Positions 11,293-23,575 of a stretch of 64,000 nt of DNA are shown here, piece by piece. The position numbers and the translations under genes are program-made. The notes below the pieces were generated by a model. That model was not told where the DNA came from and did no database searches. It was given only the letters and a program-made list of their open reading frames with translations. Each line of letters opens with the position of its first letter. Position 1 is the stretch's first letter. Source of the stretch: Artemisia argyi (taxonomy: Eukaryota; Streptophyta; Magnoliopsida; Asterales; Asteraceae); contig CM060702.1 of NCBI GenBank assembly GCA_030686995.1, positions 62,593,340-62,657,339 of the forward strand, given 5' to 3'.

Positions 11293-12229
11293 TAGCGGTT
11301 GCACCTGACATATGACAGGCAATCTCAAACTGTTAACAAACTTTGTCTCAAAGTTTATTGGAACTGTCAGATTCGGGAATGATCAATACGCTTTAATCAT
11401 GGGTTACGGAGACTATGTGAATGGGAATATTGAAATTAGAAGAGTCTACTATGTTGAAGGCTTGGGTCACAATCTCTTTTCAGTCGGTCAGTTCTGTGAT
11501 GGGGATTTAGAAGTAGCATTTCGAGAAAAAACTTGTTTTGTTCGTGATCTACAAGGAAATGATTTGATGTCCGGCAAGCGTGGCACTAACCTTTACACAA
11601 TTTCAATGTATGACATGATCGCTTCATCTCCTATCTGTCTTCTATCTAAAGCTGAAACGACTAAATCATGGTTATGGCACAAACGCCTTTCTCACTTGAA
11701 TTTCAAAACGATGACTGATCTCGCTCGTCACAAATTAGTTGAAGGTTTTCCAAGATTCCGCAATGCCAAAGATCACTTATATTCAGCCTGTGAACAAGGA
11801 AAAAGTACCCGTGCTCATTTTCCATCAAAACCTGAACACTGTACTAATCATGTTCTACAACTACTTCATATGGATTTGTCCGATGCGTGTTCAAACGATC
11901 AACGGTAAACGCTACATTTTAGTAATTGTTAATGATTACTCTCGCTGGACTTGGGTTTATTTTCTTTGAAGTAAAGATGAAGCTCCTCAAATGATCATAA
12001 CCTTTCTCACCAAAATTTAAGTTCAGCTACGCAACACAGTCAGAATTGTTAGAACTGACAATGGCACATAATTTAAGAATCAGACTCTAAGGTTGTATTT
12101 TGAGAAAGTGGGAATTGAACATCAAACATCCATTCCACGAACACCCGAACAGAATGGAGTAGTCGAAAGACGGAATAGAACGTTAGTGGAAGCTGCACGA
12201 ATGATGTTAATCAATGCTCAATTACTAGA
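11270..12229 (+). pseudogene. Element A protease and first part of integrase
   Basis: The protease active site IVDSGCT (Copia D-S-G) is at about 11286, followed at once by a TGA where B has CGA. The GAG-pre-integrase zinc domain (WLWHKRLSHLNF, SACEQGKST) is near 11670-11810. The first catalytic Asp (HMDL, near 11870) is followed by a small deletion and frameshift relative to B. The second Asp lies in RTDNGT, where the next codon is TAA. The third residue, Glu, is in EQNGVVERRNRT near 12145. The gene is cut at 12229 by element B and resumes at 28056. The catalytic residues are present, but the reading frame is broken at least four times. Confidence 0.85.
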
Positions 12230-12234
12230 TTACT
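12230..12234. other. Target-site duplication of element B (TTACT)
   Basis: TTACT directly precedes B's left LTR (12235), and the identical TTACT at 28051-28055 directly follows its right LTR (28050). A perfect 5-bp duplication is the signature of one integrase-mediated insertion and fixes B's borders. A's integrase reads on without loss when one copy is removed. Confidence 0.95.
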
Positions 12235-12568
12235 TGTTAGGTCACAATTTAGTAAACACAAGTATAAGAAATGAGATGAGAATAAGAGATGGTTGATTAT
12301 AAGATTATGAAGAGTGAAAGAACAAGAGTTTCATTAAGATATTCAAATAACCAACAAGATAAATGTTTACATAAGCTTAGTATATATAGGGGAGGAGTAG
12401 GGCAACACTCCCTTCCTCCCTCATTCTTCTAAGACGTGGGCTTTCAAGGCCCATGGACATGAATACATAAGCCATGTAACATAAACATAATGAAATAAAT
12501 TACTAAGCAACCTATTACAAAAGGTAATGACCGAGACTTGACTAAAATACAAAAGTATGATCCCAACA
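12235..12568 (-). repeat. 3' LTR of element B
   Basis: The 334-bp sequence runs TGTTAGGTCAC to GATCCCAACA as read on the plus strand. It is nearly identical to 27717-28050. On the element's own strand it has a TATA box (CCCCTATATATACT, around 12380-12395) and an inverted TGGGCT/GGCCCA pair (12437-12453) just upstream of it. A run of pyrimidines on the plus strand, the element's polypurine tract, adjoins its right edge. Confidence 0.95.
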
Positions 12569-12585
12569 ATCTCCCCCTAAGGGTC
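12569..12585 (-). other. Polypurine tract of element B
   Basis: Read on the minus strand the sequence is GACCCTTAGGGGGAGAT, directly followed by the LTR start TGTTGGG. This is the expected primer for plus-strand DNA synthesis. Confidence 0.85.
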
Positions 12586-14862
12586 GGTCATCACGGTTGC
12601 TTGACGTCTTCATCTTTGTCGTTGACTTGTGACATGTAAAACTTTAGACGTCTTCAAAAAATGTTGTAAAATGAGTGCACTTTGCTCTATGTCTTTGTTC
12701 TTTGGTGATGATGTAGTGATTGTGTTATGAAATAGTCTGCCATTCGTCACTCCTGCGTCTGTGGTGGTTGTCCGCCATTCCAACATACTCATACATCTTT
12801 GGACTTAGACTTTCACGTGCACGAAGTTCCTTTTCATATTTTAAGATCTTTAGTCTTTATACTTTGTAGATTCTTCTTATTGGTGTAGAATCTTTCTTTG
12901 AACTTTGTGGTGCTAGGATCTTTGGGGGAGCTATCATTTGCTTCAAGATGTATGTATGAGCATTTTGGAATCTACCATCATGGAGGTGAGGTACCTGCAA
13001 GTAAACAGTTAGCAATAAACAATCGGTACTTACAGATAAGGAATTAGAGCTCATCAACAGCATATTGTGAAGACTCCTTCTAATCCTTATCCAGGTCGTT
13101 CCCATATCAGATACTCCTAAAGGAGCTTACGAGACCTACTAAGTAGCTCAATGACTGGGTGAGTCGCTGGGGATCACTCCACGAGTGTAGACCGCTATGG
13201 AACCACCGCAAACACTAAGCGTAACCCTTGTGGGGTTACCGAAGTGACCTGCTGTCAGGGCTATTTGATGTTGACCCTGGCAGGAATTTTTGTTCAATCA
13301 TTGAGAACTACATTTGTAATTCTCTCATAAACATTCTTGGCAGATTGCTAAGATCTTCGAAGGACTCGATAATTTACAGCTGGTGTCCATTGATGTAGAA
13401 CACCAGTTGTAGAAATACTAAGTGTTCCTAAGAGATCTTTGATGTATCTCATGGCTCTAGACTCGATAAGTGCACACTTAGGTTTCCTATGCGGAGACTA
13501 GGGAGGGGTCTCCTGCTTCAATATCAACCATCTCTAAGAGATAAGTTGATAGATTACACTGGTTCCCCGTTAGAATGAAACAAGCTCTTTTAAGAGAACT
13601 TGAGTGGTTAAGAAGGTTTAGTGCATTGCGTCACTGGGTTCATGACGACTTTATCTTCAATACCGGTGTTGTCTTTTGCAACAACCAGTAGCATACGTAT
13701 CGAACCCGGTGTCTGCCCTAAGGTTGAATATATGGAGGGCTATTTCTTTTCACCCTTTTCTTTACTTTTCTTTTTAATTCTTCAACTCCTTCTTTCCCTT
13801 TCATTCTTTTCTCCTTTTTTCGTATCATACCCAAGGACTTCTAATTCTAACTATGGGAGATGTCCTTGGGTAGATCCCTCCAGCTCTAGCGGATCATAGG
13901 ACGGTTATTCCTATCTTAATCACCTTATAATTCCTTGATTAACCGATAGTAGCCAAGAAACCTTTGATTGAAAATCTCTCAAAGTGTTTGTGATAATCAA
14001 ATATTTGGGTTAACACTTTGAGAGTTTTGTGTACACTTTTGAAGGGCTCCCCCTTCACATGTGCTCATGTGTATTTAATAAATTTGCCCATGCGAGAGGA
14101 GCAAGCATTTTGAATTGATCCACTTTCAGTGAACAAGACCAATTCGAGATACGCTTACATCACTACTTAAACAAGCTTGAAGTTATAACTCGGCCTGGTC
14201 AAGTCCACATAAAGTTTCTCGAGACGGTACATTTCTACAGACAAATCCTTTTCGAGACACGCTTACGTGGTTAGTTAAAGAGATCCATTGTCAGCTTTTA
14301 GGTGACAACTAGCTCTAGTAACTAACTTGATGTTATTACCCGTCGAGGATAAGTCTTTTCGAGATTACTAACTTTTATTGTCTCGTCAATTCCTGGGTCA
14401 ATTCTGAGTCTAGCTCGCACATGATACACCTTTTAGCCTTTTGACTTCTTATATTTTAATCACTTTTTCATTTTCTCCCCCTCAAAATTAGCATATAAAA
14501 TGATGTTTTTGACAATCCTTTTAGATTAAAATATGCCTTTTTGAGTCTTATGGGGAGATTCACCAAGAACTTTAGATTTTAGAACAAAGTCTTTTTGTTT
14601 TTGACAAATGCTCCCCCTCAACAAGTGATTAGGTCTTATTGAGGTGAAATACTTGTCCTTTTGAGCAGAATTATGAAAATTCATAAACATTAGATCAATT
14701 CTACTCAAAAGTAAGAAGCCTTCGCTCCTTATATTAGGATTGAGGCACTGATGTGTACCTCAGGGTCCTTTCTTTACAAGTTCGGGTTGTGCATTGTAAT
14801 GCATACACAAGCCATTATGAAGAATAGTATTTGACAAATCAAATCAAGTTCTTACAAATTTG
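12586..14862 (-). other. Long 3' UTR of element B, conserved and apparently structured
   Basis: A 2.3-kb non-coding stretch between aORF and polypurine tract. Its counterpart in A is 54141-56267. The part at about 13090-13920 is roughly 93-96% identical to A by eye and contains many short inverted repeats (for example GTAACCC/GGGTTAC at 13221-13239, with a loop that differs from A's). Three extra G-rich purine tracts (on the minus strand, near 14046, 14476 and 14610) precede the true one. No credible ORF is present. A functional RNA is an inference from conservation and stem retention. Confidence 0.75.
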
Positions 14863-17800
14863 CTACCAATCTGGTCTCTGAAATGTCAACACCGGAAATC
14901 CAGGTCTGCCTCCAACATAGCTTTCTAATCTCCTGAACTGATCCCTACGCTTCAACCGGTTCTCAATCCTTGTAATGAATCAGCGAGCCTCTCTGGCCTC
15001 ATCGGTATTCCACCTTTTGGATTTGCCCAGTGCTAAGTCATCCAATCTGCTTTTGATTCCATCTCTGACGAACTTCAGGGTTTCATCACAGAACTTATGG
15101 ATTTCTTCATAGGCCATGAAGCAGTTTCGACCGTTTACACTGCGGTAAGTGAACCCAAATGCTGGATGCCTAATCAAGGTGTACTGAGATTGATGTTGAA
15201 GGTTGGGGATGTTGAAAAGGTTAGGTTTGGTGAGATTCAGCTTCTTTTGATAACTTTCCACTCCCAGTTGAAGATCTTCTACTCTTTCTCTGATGACTAT
15301 TTGTCTGATGAAGATTAGGAGAGCTGTGATAAAGGAAAGCTGCATAGGTTTGGGTAAGTTGCAAAGCTTTCCTTGAACTTTGAGCAGATACATATCTTCT
15401 ATGTCGTTTAGGAGTAATATTGGAAAGTCTGACTCGGAAATCTCGTACTCTTTTTCATCAAGTCTTTTGAGTATAATTTTGCTGAGGAAGGGGTACCCAA
15501 AGTGAGTGACTATCGAAATGAACTGAATCGAGACTATCTTCAACTCACTTGTCACATTACCCATCGTCTGATTGAGTCTGCTGCTTCGATAATACTGTGC
15601 CCGGTTATCTGGCCAATGATGTATACCATAGAGTGCGTTCCGGTCATAGTCAACAACTTTATCGATGAATAAGTTAGAGGCTTCTTCTTCGATGGCATTG
15701 TTGAGGTATCTGGCTGCAGGGATGAAGGTAAGTGATGTGGCGTACTTCTTCTCAATCTTGCTTCCGTGTTGAAGAAATTCCAAGTCGTTGTTGAAGAAGA
15801 ACTTGTAAGGGATCTTGGGTTCCTTTGGCTTACCAATCATAGGCAGTGGTTTGGACCAGTCAGTTATGTATGGTGCGGTTTTCCTTATGACCGGATCGAT
15901 GTAAGATTCAGGATTGATCCAGTCAATATTGCTTGACATAGCTCGAGCAATATTTTCTAGATGATATTCAAGTTCGATGGAGTTAGTAGACCGATCTTTC
16001 AGAAGATTGAACGCATCATTCTTGATTCTTCGTAATTCTTTCTTGTTCATCTTTTTCATGTGAAATTTGTGTTGAATCAACTGAGCGTATTCCACTGTTC
16101 GACCATCGAGAGGTTCTTGATTATCTGCAAGTGGTGGTTGCGAATTAATCATCTTGTCAAACTAGGAGTAATCGGCAGTTTCGTCTTCGTCAAGCCATTT
16201 GAGAATGGTTTTCGGTTTCTTGGGTTCTGTGCCTTTTGAAGAGGTGTCCGGTTTGTGCTGATGATGTTTTCGTTTCCTTTCTTTCTTCTTTGTAGATGAC
16301 GGTTCTGGTACTTCATCGGTCTGAGGAATCTCGTCTCCGCCTGTGTATTCAAAGTGGTCATGGGCTTTATGACCGGAACCAGATTCCTTGGGTTGTTGAG
16401 TAGATGTAGTTGTGATTGGAGGAATGACCGGTTCTTTGGGTTGAGATGAGGGTCCTTCGGCTTGCTTTTGTTTCTTTGCCTGTGAGTTAGGATCCTTGTC
16501 ATCATCATCTCTTTGACGCTTCAGTTTGTCGGCCTCAGTGCTGCAGGACTCTTTAGACATCTTGGCTTTCAATGCTTCCAAGACTTTAGCTTCATCAGGT
16601 GACAAGGTGAATTTACTTGCCAATTTGTCTAAGAGTTAGGTCTCTAATTCGTCCAATGACATCTGTGGTTGTGGTTGAGTTGATTTGTCTGCTCGGAGAG
16701 TAAATGAGGTAGTTCTAATCACTTTCTTGACTGCTTGTTCTGCAAACTTGGTGAGTTCATCTCTCATAGGTGCCAGCAAATCTTTTAATTCAGCAACTAA
16801 GTGTTGTTCCATATACTGATGTGCCTGAGCAGCTAAAGTAGCTTCAAAGTTTTCTTGTACATCCTTGGCTAAGAAGGTATCTACCTTTTCTTGCAGTTCT
16901 TGGACATTTGTATTAAGCTTTGTCAATTCTGCAACTTGACTTGCAAGTGATTGAAATCGATCTTCCAATTTGCTTTTCTTCTTTTCATGAACTCTCCTAA
17001 AAGCTTTCTTGATCAACTTTGATGCAGCAGAGGCTTTTGTACTTGTGGGTTTCTTGATTGATTCGTCATGGGTAGATTCAGATGCTGGAGGTGAAGATTG
17101 TGAAGATTCAATGTGAGTGGTGATGTCTTTGTCATCTCCTCTTTGTGATTCGGGTTTATCCTTGGCTTCAACATTCTTTACTTTGGCAGCCTCCTCCTGT
17201 AATCTTTGTTCTTCAGCCAGCCTGTCAGCTTCGGCCTTAAGCTTGAGTTCTTCTGCTAATGTGGCTGCTTCTGCCTTAAGCCTAAGATCTTCAGCAAGCT
17301 TGGCTTCTTCTTCTTTTCTTAACTTATCCTCTGCCAGTTTGGCTGCCTCTTCAGCTTTTCTGCTTTCTTCCACACGAATAGTTTCTTCCAATTTGGCTTG
17401 TGCTAGCTCCTCAAGCCTAGCCTCTTCAGCTTCTTGTTTTTTCTTTAACTCCTCTTCTTGAGCCCTTTCTCTGATCTCCATTTCTTCCATGGTCAAAAGA
17501 TATGGAGCATCAGTATCCATATGGTCCTCCTCTTCCTCTTCTCATGTTGCTGAAGCATTAAGCATATCTACTTCTGTAGGTGATACTGTGGGGGTTTCGT
17601 AGACAATCAAAGTAGCATTGGTTCCTGTATTAGGCTCAGGAATTCTGCTAGATCCGCCTGCTTCGTTTGTTTAAGAAAAGAAAGGTGGTGGAGGTTGATC
17701 AGCTTGGAATGCATCTATCTTGCTGTGGAGGAGACCCAACTTAAGAGCTCTTTCATTTTCTTCTTCTACTGAAAGGCCTATGTTTGAGTGAGCAGATTCT

Positions 17801-19155
17801 TGTTCAGCAGTCATAGGTTCCTTCAGCTTCTCTTTCCTTAACCTTTCTTCTTCCAATTTAGTCTCTGCTTCAGTAAACGGTCTTTGATTTAGATTTGTTG
17901 GGTATTCGGCATTATCAGCAAATTCATCAATGTCTTTTTCCCAATCTTCGAAAGTCATGTCCCTATCATCAATATCTTCAAGATTAACCTTCTCGTTGAT
18001 GTTTGCATAGGCTTCCCTATAAACTGGACCTTCGTCGGATTCGGTTTCTGAGTCAGACGGTTTTGGAGAAGGTGGTTGAGTGGGTTCAGGAATAGATTCA
18101 GGTTTCTTGACTGGAATTTTGATCTTGAGAGTGCCCCTCTTTTGTGTAGACTTGGTAGAACTACCAGAGCTCCCAGACTTGCTACTTTTCTTCCCCTTCT
18201 TCTGCATGCACGAAGGTAGAATTACTTCGTCTAAGAACCCAACTTTTTCTTCCTTGAGGGCTTGAACGTAGTACTTGTAATTCTTACATAGCTTCACTTT
18301 ATCATTCAAGAGACAATCGGGAAATTTCTTTCCTTGCTTACGAGTGCTGGTGTCAAGTCTCTTAATTTGTCTGAGAGTGTCCTCATTTCTGAAAGTGTAC
18401 TTGGCTTCATCATCCAGTCTTTGTGGAATATCGTCATACTCACGAAGGAAGCTTTCGATGAGTAATTTGGTGAAACGAACAAATGGAATATTGGTAGTCT
18501 TGTGTTGTATGTGCCACACAAGATCTTCCCAAATAATGGTAGCATAATCCACCTTCTTGACGTTTGCCACAACCCAGAAAAGTTTGAGGTGTTGGAGCTT
18601 GAGGTGTTCATGACCAGTGTCTCTTCTAGATAACGACTTAGCAATCAGGATGTACAATGTTCTCAATGGTTGTGGAAGAAATCTAATGTTGACCTTAGAA
18701 TGTCTAGTCACTACTTCTTCTGATTCATTGTAACCAATATCCCGTAACATTTCAATCAGCTCTTCCTCATTAGGTACTTGATCGTATTCATCATCTGGGC
18801 CAAGTTCGGGTAAACCAAGAACATTCCGAAGAGTATCTATGTCCACAGTAACTTGTCTATTATGAAGCATGCAAGTGAAGGACTCTTCCCCAAGGTCTAG
18901 CTGAAGTGTGTGCCAAAATTGGTGTATGTAGAAGTAGGCCACTGATGCTGACTTCGTGAATAGGATTTTGTTTGGGTGATAGAGGAGAGCATCCACAGCT
19001 ACAATGCATGACGATTCATTGCACGTGATTTTGTTGAAGTTAATTCTTAAGTTGTTCTTGCCTATGTTCCTGGAGTAATTTTCGGGAAAGGTTTCTTCCC
19101 AGGAGAGTTTTGGTTCAGGTTCTGGTCCATAAGGAATGTCATTATGTTGTGCCAT
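14863..19155 (-). pseudogene. Element B accessory ORF (about 1,430 codons)
   Basis: A single frame from ATG at 19155 to TAG at 14863-14865, interrupted only by five stops (near 17669, 17549, 16634, 16160 and 14980), several of which look like C-to-T changes (CGA to TGA, CAA or CAG to stop). The N-terminal domain holds SVAYFYIHQFWHTLQ. A Ser/Pro/Lys-rich linker is followed by a very regular Ala/Glu/Lys/Leu coiled coil (17100-17480) that A lacks. The C-terminal domain holds YDRNALYGIHHWP, LLLNDIEDMYLLKVQGKL and RVEDLQLGVESYQ. There is no signal peptide or clear membrane helix, so an envelope role is not supported. The function is unknown. It starts 14 bp inside the RNase H frame. Confidence 0.82.
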
Positions 19156-20538
19156 CTTTGAAAAATTGTGTCATTTGATTCCTTGATGGTGCTAAGGATT
19201 TGGTAAGTAAGTCCGCCAGTTGGTACTCAGTTCCAACGAAATATAATTCAACGGTACCCTTTTCAACATGCTCTTTTATGAAATGATATCTGAGATCAAT
19301 GTGTTTGGATTTGCAGTGATGAACTGTGTTGCAGGAAATAGCAATGGCACTTTTGGAATCACAGTAGATCGGAATCTTGTTGAACAGGTAGCCATAATCC
19401 TTAAGTTGTGATCTCATCCAGATGACTTGAGCACAACAAGCAGACATAGCTACATATTCAGATTCTGTTGACGACAGTGATGTGCAGTCCTGCTTCTTTG
19501 ATTGCCATGACACAAGTTTATCTCCGAGAAACTGTAATCCATCAGATGTACTTTTGCGTGTGTCTAAACATCCTGCATGATCAGCATCTGAAAAAGCAAT
19601 TAGTATCGAAGGATTCTTTTAACCTCACTGAGGTGTTTTTCAGTTGGTTTAGACTGATAGCGAGAGCACATGTAGACAGCAAATACTATATCAGGTCTAC
19701 TAGTTGCGAGATACACGAGTGACCCAATCATACTACGGTATTTGGTAGGGTCAACAGGTGTCCCATGTAAGTCAGCATCTAGTTTTGTGGTATAGCCCAT
19801 AGGTGTATTATGAGTATCACAACTCATCATTCCATGTTTCTTTAAAATTTCTAGAGCATATTTGGACTGATTTATAAGAATTCCACGGGGTGATTGATGA
19901 ACTTGTAGTCCTAGAAAGAACGAAAGTTCACCCATCATGGACATTTCAAAATTATCTTTCATTAATTTTGCAAAATCATTAGAGTAACTTCTTTTTGTTG
20001 AGGCAAAAATAATGTCATCGACATAGATTTGAACAACAAGTAAGTCCTCCCCGTAGGTTTTTGTAAATAGTGTTGGATCCACCGAACCTTTAGAAAATTT
20101 ATTGGCCAGCAAGGAAGTTGACAGTTTGTCATACCATGCCCTTGGGGCTTGTTTAAGTCTGTAGAGTGCCTTTTTGAGTCGGTAAACGTGATTGGGACGC
20201 TCAGGATCAACAAAGCCGTCTGGTTGGATGACATAAACTTCTTCACGGAGTTCTCCATTAAGAAATGCTGTTTTGACATCCATTTGGTAAACCACCATGT
20301 TCCTATGTGCAGCATAGGCCAAAAAGATCCGAACAGCTTCATGTCTAGCCACTGGAGCAAAAGATTCTACAAAATCAAGTCCTTCTAGTTGGGAGTATCC
20401 TTTCGCTACCAGGCGTGACTTGTTACGTATTACTGTGCCTTCAGCATCTAGCTTATTTTTCCAAATCCTTTTTAACTCGATGACAAAGACTCCATCAGGT
20501 CTTTCAACTAATTCCCAGACTTCTAATCTTATGAATTG
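19142..20538 (-). pseudogene. Element B reverse transcriptase and RNase H
   Basis: Copia RT, with the Met-less upstream part joined in frame to integrase through one TAG (20539-20541, probably from CAG). Motifs are [43 protein letters not shown] and the catalytic [10 protein letters not shown] (near 20010-20040). RNase H appears as [20 protein letters not shown] and [11 protein letters not shown], but about 70 bp between RILRY and the SDAD block are deleted with a frameshift near 19598. The C-terminus is abnormal: after [12 protein letters not shown] the frame runs into [12 protein letters not shown] and stops, because the spacer before the aORF has been deleted. Confidence 0.88.
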
Positions 20539-22090
20539 CTAAAATTCCTCTTGCATAGATTCAATCCAGTTGTCATAAGTCATTGCTTCTTTAATGTTCT
20601 TAGGTTCTTCTTGACAAACTGTGAGTGCATAGATACAAGTTTCTCCATCAGTGTGAAGTCGTTGTCTTGTCATTACAGGTGCATCGGGATGGCCAATAAT
20701 ATGAACTAGGGGATGATCTCGAGTCCATTTGTGTGTCGAAGGGTGTAGTTGATAAGTATCTCGCATGTTAGCAGGATCTAAATTGCGTGTTGATGACTCA
20801 GCTACTTCAGGAAATGTTGGAGCCGGTGCAAACGGGTTAAAGAACGCATTAGGATCATGCTCTGCGGGTTGTGGAACTGATTGTGGTGTAGGAACTTTAG
20901 CTGATTGTCGTGAGTTGGAAGCAGTTTGTTCTGCTGTAAATGGTGATGCAATTGGAGGACCGTCTTTCTCAACAGTTGTAGTAGTTTGTTGAGGTGAGTC
21001 AGGTACTTGAATATTTTCAGGTTGAGCAGCGAAATTGGGTGAGACCTCAGTAGAACGGTATTCAATTGTATCATCAAACAGTGGAGCAAACAATGTTTCC
21101 AATTCTTTGCGGTTGAGTGGCAATGGTTCAGCTGAAGAGTCCGGGGAGTTAAGATGGTTGAATTCGGGTCCTAAGCTGTGTTGCTCAGAAGCCATTTGTG
21201 TGAGTTCATCAAAATTAGCGTGAATTGTTTCTTGAATTGCTCTTGTTCTACGATTCCATATCCGAAAACCTTTAGAATTTTCACAGTATCCAACGAACAC
21301 TCCGATGCCTGCCTTTGCTTTAAGTTTACCTAAATCATCACGATCATTTTTCGGATAACAAAGTGCTCCAAACACATGAAAGTAATCGATGTTTGGTTTT
21401 CTTTTGTGAACAATTTGATAAGGTGTTTTGCGATGGCGTTTTATGATCATGCAACGGTTTTGGGCTTCTAGGAATAGATGTTTGATGTTCAATTCCCACT
21501 TTCTCATAATATGACCGAAGAGTTTGATTCTTAAATTCTGTATCATTGTCAGTTCTGACTATTCGTACCGTGTTGCGTAACTGAACTTGAATTTTAGTGA
21601 GAAAGGTGATGATCATTGAAGGAGCCTGATCTTTACTTCGTAGAAAATAAACCCAAGTCCATCTAGAGTAATCATCCACAATTACCAGTATGTAGCGTTT
21701 ACCGTTGATACTTTGAACACGCATCGGTCCACATAAATCCATATGAAGCAATTGTAAAACATGATTCGTACTGTGCTCAGATTTAGAAGGAAAATGAGCC
21801 CGAGTACTTTTTCCTTGTTCACAGGCTGAACATAAGTGATCTTTGGTAAAACGGAATCTTGGAAATCCATTGACAAGTTTGTGACGAGCAAGTTCAGTCA
21901 TATTTTTGAAATTCAAGTGCGAAAGACGTTCGTGCCATAACCAAGATTTAGTCGATTCTGCTTTGGAGGGAACGCATATCGGAGATGTAGCAATCATATC
22001 TGACATTGATATTGTATAAATATTAGAACCACGGGAGCCAGACATTAGATCGTTTCCTTGTAAATCACGAACGAAACAAGTTTTCTCACG
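20539..22090 (-). pseudogene. Element B integrase
   Basis: The zinc domain (WLWHERLSHLNF, CSACEQGKST) and the first catalytic Asp (HMDLCGP) are intact. The second Asp lies in RTDNDTEFKN, where the usual Gly is replaced by Asp. After SIPRSP near 21460 about 110-130 bp are missing relative to A, which removes the block with the catalytic Glu (QNGVVER in A) and shifts the frame. The C-terminal region (KTPYQIVHKRKPNIDYFHVFGALCY to the WTRDHPL and ESMQEEF blocks) is otherwise continuous to 20539. This copy cannot have active integrase. Confidence 0.85.
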
Positions 22091-22470
22091 AAATGCAACT
22101 TCTAAATCCCATCACAAAATTGACCAACAGAGAAAAGGTTGTGTCCAAGGCCTTCCACATAATAAACACGACTGATTTCAATGTTCCCACTGACATAGTC
22201 ACCATATCCCATGATTAAAGCGTAACGATCATTCCCGAATCTGACAGTACCAATGAACTTTGAAACAAAGTTGTTTAACAGTTTGAGATTGCTTGTCATA
22301 TGTCGGGTGCATCCGCTATCAACAATCAAGAGAACAATCTGTACCACCTGCATCACAAGAAGATGACAAGGATGGAACAAAAGTAAGGGTGGAACCCAAA
22401 GAAAGTGCGGGTTCCTGTTGGTTAGAAGCACATGTATTCAATAATTTAGGAATCCATTTAAAGTCTGGTT
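22091..22470 (-). pseudogene. Element B protease
   Basis: The Copia protease block LLIVDSGCTRHMTSN is near 22320-22280, followed by VSKFIGTVRFGND and VEGLGHNLFSVGQFCDG. The frame is +1 relative to the gag frame that ends at 22319, and the two frames overlap for at least 110 bp. A has exactly the same offset. A further frameshift near 22100 separates it from the integrase. The enzyme would release Gag, RT and integrase from the precursor. Confidence 0.8.
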
Positions 22471-23575
22471 TATATTGTAACCAACGTTGCCAATTCCGAC
22501 TAGTTCTTGCTTTCTTTTTGGTGAATTCACTAGTAATGGGCTTGTTCCTAGATTTGTTCTCTGCACTTATGGGGGTAACTTCAACTTCATTAGAAACCGT
22601 AGACGGCGGCTTTCCTAATATAGACTTAGAGGCAGTGGTGGGCCTAGAAGGAATGCTTGTCCTACGTTTCTTATGACGATTAAGAAGAGAATTAGCTATA
22701 CATTTTGTATGATCACCAGATGATACGCTTTTACGACAAAACACACAAGATGCATTAATATTCAAAACATTCAAAGGTTCATCATTCGTTACATGTAGAT
22801 TTTGATTACAATTTGCCAGATTAGAATCTAAATCTGATGCAAGATGAGTTTTATTCAAATTCCTAAGTTGATCTTCTACTTCTTGAGCTTCTAGTGGTCC
22901 TCTTTTACATTGCCAGAGCCTATTCTTCTTGTTACTTTTTCGCTTAGGTCTGCTAACGCTATTAGTGGAGACTAGTCCTGTGGAAGTGGAGTTATCAACA
23001 TTAGCGTTTTGAATAAAATTTCCTTTAGCAGTTTTATCTAATTGATACAATCCTGGTGCTATCACCATAGTGTCAACAAACTTTCCTTTTTGAAGTAGGT
23101 TAATTTTCTCTTTTAAATCAATGATGATGTGATTTTTATCCTGAATATCAGACTCAAGTAAACCATTGCAATATTTGATGTCATCGCGGTTTTGTTGCCA
23201 TTCGGCGTTTTCAATTTTTAAATCCGCAATTTCTTTCTCGTATTTGAGACACCGACTTTTTAAAGACTCATTGTTTTTGCAAAGCTGACAAGAGTTTGAA
23301 TTATTTTGACTTTGAAATTTCAATTCCATATCAATACTTTGAGCTTGACACCATTCAAGCCTTTGTTTGAGTAGATAAATTTCTTTTGACAATTGTTTTG
23401 TCACATCATCATTCTTTATTCTCAGCTTGTCATTTTCATGTTTAAGTGTCTGTATTTCCACATTCAACAAGTTATTATCAACACAAAGATCATCCATAAG
23501 CATAGAAGTACCAGATTTATAGAGATCATTCATGATAACAGACAAAATATCAGCATTGAGAACTTGTTCCAAGAG
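22319..23575 (-). pseudogene. Element B gag C-terminal coiled coil and Cys-His motif
   Basis: A continuation of the gag frame after one TGA (near 23575; A has CGA there). Heptad-rich coiled coil spans the first 170 residues (KLRIKNDDVTKQLSKE, KINLLQKGKFVDT). Then come a basic Ser/Lys stretch, the motif CVFCRKSVSSGDHTKC and the WQRWLQYKPDFKWIPKLL block, both shared with A. The frame ends in SLDC followed by a stop, just where the protease opens in the +1 frame. Confidence 0.8.

Noticed and set aside
17117..17461. 114-codon plus-strand ORF rich in Ser, Ala and Leu
   Set aside because: It lies exactly opposite B's Ala/Glu/Lys coiled coil and mirrors its codon bias; no independent start context or features.
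22293..22676. 127-codon plus-strand ORF
   Set aside because: Shadow of the gag-protease junction of element B; no features of its own.
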